In this document: one piece after another, positions 5,850 to 6,431 of the stretch | Layout of the letters: every line of letters starts with the position of its first letter | Position numbering within the stretch: position 1 is the stretch's first letter | Assembly: GCA_945901195.1 (NCBI GenBank) | Contig: CAMDKB010000271.1 | Coordinates: 1-6,431 of the forward strand | Source of the DNA: Rhizobium sp. Q54 | GTDB lineage: Bacteria; Pseudomonadota; Alphaproteobacteria; Rhizobiales; Beijerinckiaceae | Length of the DNA stretch: 6,431 nt | Direction: 5' to 3' | Program-made: the position numbers and the translations under genes | Notes under the pieces: generated by a model | What the model was told of the DNA's origin: nothing | The model's input: only the letters and a program-made list of their open reading frames with translations | Database searches by the model: none

Positions 5850-6129
5850 TTCTTGCCGGATGGATTCAATCGCATCCGGCATTACGGGTTGTTCGCCAAA
5901 CGGCCATCGCGCCAGCAAACTGGCGCTGTGCCGCAGATTGCTCGACATGCCGCAAGGCCAGATTGGACGCCAAGATGTTGGCGAAGATGTTGGGCAAGGC
6001 GATGCCAATCAAACCTCGCCGGTCGATCCGCCGCCATGCCCGTGCTGCGGCGGACGAATGAAGCTCGTCGAAAGCTTTGAATGATCGCATTCTCGACCCC
6101 GGTGCGCATGGAGAGCCGACACGTCATGA
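5850..6129 (+). pseudogene. IS91-family transposase, C-terminal remnant, frameshifted
   Basis: Frame 5853 reads LPDGFNRIRHYGLFA, the conserved IS91 transposase segment. The homology then jumps to the neighbouring frame, reading NGHRASKLALCRRLLDMP and later the zinc-knuckle-like CPCCGGRMKLVESFE. The jump is explained by one extra A in the AAA run at 5898-5900, since removing it restores FANGHR. A stop at 6082-6084 interrupts the frame, which then continues to an ending RADTS at 6129, like the DTS ending I recall for this family. The N-terminal domain with the Y2 rolling-circle tyrosines is absent. Sequence upstream of 5850 no longer matches the expected RRFLLHV, so the 5' part was deleted. Non-functional. 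Confidence 0.8.
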
Positions 6130-6308
6130 TCGCTAACGATTTCTGTATGGCTATGATTGACAATGTCCCAGTTTGCTTCAGCGAAAACGAAGCAGCGCGC
6201 CAGGATCGATCTATTTTCCCGCCCGCGCCATGCCTGCCGCGATCAGCAAACGAATTGAACCCAGCCAGATCGCGTCTTATCTTCTGCGGACGCGCAACGC
6301 CCGCCATC
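6130..6308. other. Short stretch between two transposase remnants
   Basis: I recognise no gene, RNA or clear inverted repeat here. It may include the 3' end of the IS91-type element and the truncation boundary of the ISAzo13-type fragment. Confidence 0.3.
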
Positions 6309-6431
6309 ATGCTTCACAACGCATTGACTCTCGTCGTGTGCCACTATCCGCCCGGCACGTCGAAATGGAACAGGATAGAGCACAGGATGTTTTGTCACAT
6401 CACGCAAAACTGGCGCGGCAAGCCGTTGACC
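6309..6431 (+). pseudogene. ISAzo13-family transposase fragment (runs off window)
   Basis: Forty-one codons read MLHNALTLVVCHYPPGTSKW followed by NRIEHRMFCHITQNWRGKPL. This matches the hallmark segment of ISAzo13-type (Rhodopirellula-type DDE) transposases, V-C-H-x-P-P-G-T-S-K-W-N-x-I-E-H-R. The Glu of IEHR is likely the last acidic catalytic residue. The frame is open upstream to at least 6240, but that sequence does not look like the family, so homology starts abruptly at about 6318-6324. There is no Shine-Dalgarno before the ATG. The C-terminus continues past the window edge. It is most likely a 5'-truncated element. Confidence 0.75.

Noticed and set aside
5658..6008. Minus-strand 116-codon frame
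   Set aside because: It is antisense to the IS91 remnant over much of its length, and its C-terminal part resembles nothing I recognise.
5708..6061. Plus-strand 117-codon frame starting at ATG 5708
   Set aside because: No Shine-Dalgarno, and it runs through the IS91 remnant in the wrong frame.
1..6431. CRISPR array, tRNA, rRNA or riboswitch
   Set aside because: No regularly spaced repeats, no tRNA-like cloverleaf with a TTCGA arm, and no known riboswitch core seen on either strand.

Overview
The window looks like accessory DNA from a GC-rich Proteobacterium, most likely an alphaproteobacterium. A Bradyrhizobium/Rhodopseudomonas-type Hyphomicrobiales is my best guess. The grounds are the CYP199-like P450, the small secreted LNPQPLPP-repeat protein, and the mix of insertion-sequence families. 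This is judged from protein character alone; no database was consulted.

Layout. Positions 1-106 are the 5' end of an IS5-type insertion sequence: the first nine transposase codons on the minus strand, its ribosome binding site, and a likely terminal inverted repeat ending near 106. Positions 107-425 contain no intact gene but carry a short relic of an IS6-type transposase. Positions 426-5094 hold four minus-strand genes that read as one operon: a UbiD-family (de)carboxylase (first), an orphan Bug/TctC-type solute-binding protein, a cytochrome P450 resembling CYP199, and an NAD-type short-chain dehydrogenase (last). Gaps are about 140, 50 and 51 nt, and every gene has a good Shine-Dalgarno sequence. 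Positions 5095-5317 are a divergent regulatory region. A small exported protein with two tandem 18-residue repeats lies at 5318-5554 on the plus strand, followed by a terminator-like hairpin. Positions 5603-5849 hold an apparently orphan promoter and no convincing gene. Positions 5850-6129 are the broken C-terminal end of an IS91-family transposase, and 6309-6431 is a fragment of an ISAzo13-family transposase running off the window.

How the genes may work together. The Bug protein would bind a carboxylate in the periplasm. The P450 would oxidise an aromatic (perhaps para-substituted) carboxylate, the SDR would oxidise or reduce an alcohol/carbonyl intermediate, and the UbiD enzyme would remove (or add) a ring or alpha,beta-unsaturated carboxyl group using prenylated FMN. 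This suggests a mobile catabolic cassette for an aromatic or cyclic carboxylic acid. The substrate and reaction order are inference. The window has no ferredoxin or ferredoxin reductase, UbiX, TctA/TctB permease, ring-cleavage enzyme or regulator.
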